Part shown: piece after piece, positions 6,317 through 6,558 of the stretch | How the letters are laid out: each line of letters begins with the position of its first letter | How positions within the stretch are numbered: the first letter of the stretch is position 1 | Origin: an uncultured Bacilli bacterium | Lineage (GTDB): Bacteria; Bacillota_I; Bacilli_A; RF39; UBA660 | Length of the DNA stretch: 6,558 nt | Assembly (NCBI GenBank): GCA_944371545.1 | Contig: CALVXT010000074.1 | Coordinates: 1 to 6,558 of the forward strand | Reading direction: 5' to 3' | The notes under the pieces: generated by a model | Databases searched by the model: none | Told to the model about the DNA's origin: nothing | The model's input: the letters and a program-made list of their open reading frames with translations, nothing else | Program-made: the position numbers and the translations under genes

Positions 6317-6346
6317 AGTATAACAAAAAAAGATACTTTTTAACAA
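6317..6346 (-). promoter_or_regulatory. Promoter of the HipA-like gene
   Basis: TATACT (6317-6322) preceded by TGT forms an extended -10. At an 18-base spacing lies TTGTTA (6341-6346), 4 of 6 to the -35 consensus, made of the end of the left stem arm and the loop of the rpsR terminator. The start would be near 6310-6312, so the leader would be only 11-13 bases. Confidence 0.6.
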
Positions 6347-6351
6347 GTATC
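6325..6351 (-). terminator. Intrinsic terminator after rpsR
   Basis: On the minus strand GATACTT (6345-6351) pairs with AAGTATC (6332-6338) around a 6-base loop, followed directly by seven T (6325-6331). The stem begins on the base right after the rpsR stop codon. The stem is short (7 pairs, two G-C), so it may leak into the HipA-like gene. Confidence 0.8.
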
Positions 6352-6558
6352 CTATTTAACATATGGAATTAAAGCCATAAATCTTGCATATTTAATTTGT
6401 TCAGCAATATGTCTTTGATGTTTTGCACATGCACCAGTCATACGTCTTGGTAAAATTTTACCTTTTTCACTAATATATTTATTAATAATCATAACATCTT
6501 TATAATCAACGCTTTTTCCAGCACACATTTGACATATTTTTTTCTTTTTTCTTCTAAA
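6352..6558 (-). CDS. rpsR: 30S ribosomal protein S18, zinc-ribbon form, 5' end cut by window
   Basis: S18 binds beside S6 on the platform of the small subunit. The 68 visible residues, from FRRKKKK to ALIPYVK, cover all but the first few. Diagnostic stretches are VDYKDV (17-22), KYISEKGKILPRRMTG (27-42) and YARFMALIPYVK (57-68). It is the cysteine-containing C+ form: Cys9 and Cys12 (CQMC) with Cys44 and His47 (CAKH) should bind one zinc ion, unlike the zinc-free form of Bacillus subtilis. Numbers count from the first visible residue; the true start codon lies outside. The TAG stop is followed without a gap by the terminator hairpin. In relatives the gene ends the rpsF-ssb-rpsR operon, whose other members would lie to the right of the window. 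Confidence 0.97.
   Translation of the reverse strand, partial: FRRKKKKICQMCAGKSVDYKDVMIINKYISEKGKILPRRMTGACAKHQRHIAEQIKYARFMALIPYVK

Noticed and set aside
1..6558. CRISPR array, insertion sequence, prophage or defence island
   Set aside because: No direct repeats with spacers, transposase or integrase, terminal inverted repeats or attachment sites were seen; the genes are mostly conserved housekeeping genes in one direction.

Overview
The window is a dense, AT-rich stretch of chromosome with all eight recognisable genes on the minus strand, so transcription runs from high to low coordinates. Low GC, strong AGGAGG-type ribosome binding sites, TATAAT-type promoters, short hairpin-plus-T-run terminators and the gene set (rpsR, rplI, dnaB, walJ, rlmH) point to a Bacillota bacterium, probably a Bacilli or Erysipelotrichia-like lineage. 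No finer assignment can be supported. No reading frame needs TGA as tryptophan, and TGA ends the M23 gene, so the standard bacterial code applies rather than the Mycoplasma code.

In transcription order there are three units. (1) The 3' end of rpsR (zinc-ribbon form of S18, cut by the window edge) ends in an intrinsic terminator. (2) A stand-alone HipA-like kinase gene follows with its own apparent promoter. It occupies the interval between rpsR and rplI where Bacillus carries yybS and gdpP. After it, a further promoter starts rplI, dnaB (replicative helicase) and an unrecognised 284-residue protein, closed by a second intrinsic terminator. (3) A third promoter starts a tightly packed set: a membrane-anchored LysM-G5-M23 cell wall hydrolase, walJ (overlapping it by 4 bases) and rlmH (overlapping walJ by 26 bases and cut by the window start).

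Functionally, the first part is translation and replication housekeeping and the last part is the walJ-rlmH end of the WalRK neighbourhood, here fused to a peptidoglycan hydrolase gene. There is no CRISPR array, insertion sequence, tRNA or rRNA, and no gene-free stretch above 60 bases.

The least ordinary points are the orphan HipA-like kinase inside a ribosomal/replication block, the unknown gene behind dnaB, and a recurring architecture in which the -35 element of one unit lies in or against the loop of the preceding unit's terminator hairpin. I saw nothing that amounts to a clear new defence or mobile system. Five start codons were reassigned or checked from Shine-Dalgarno position; four of them lie downstream of the longest possible open frame.
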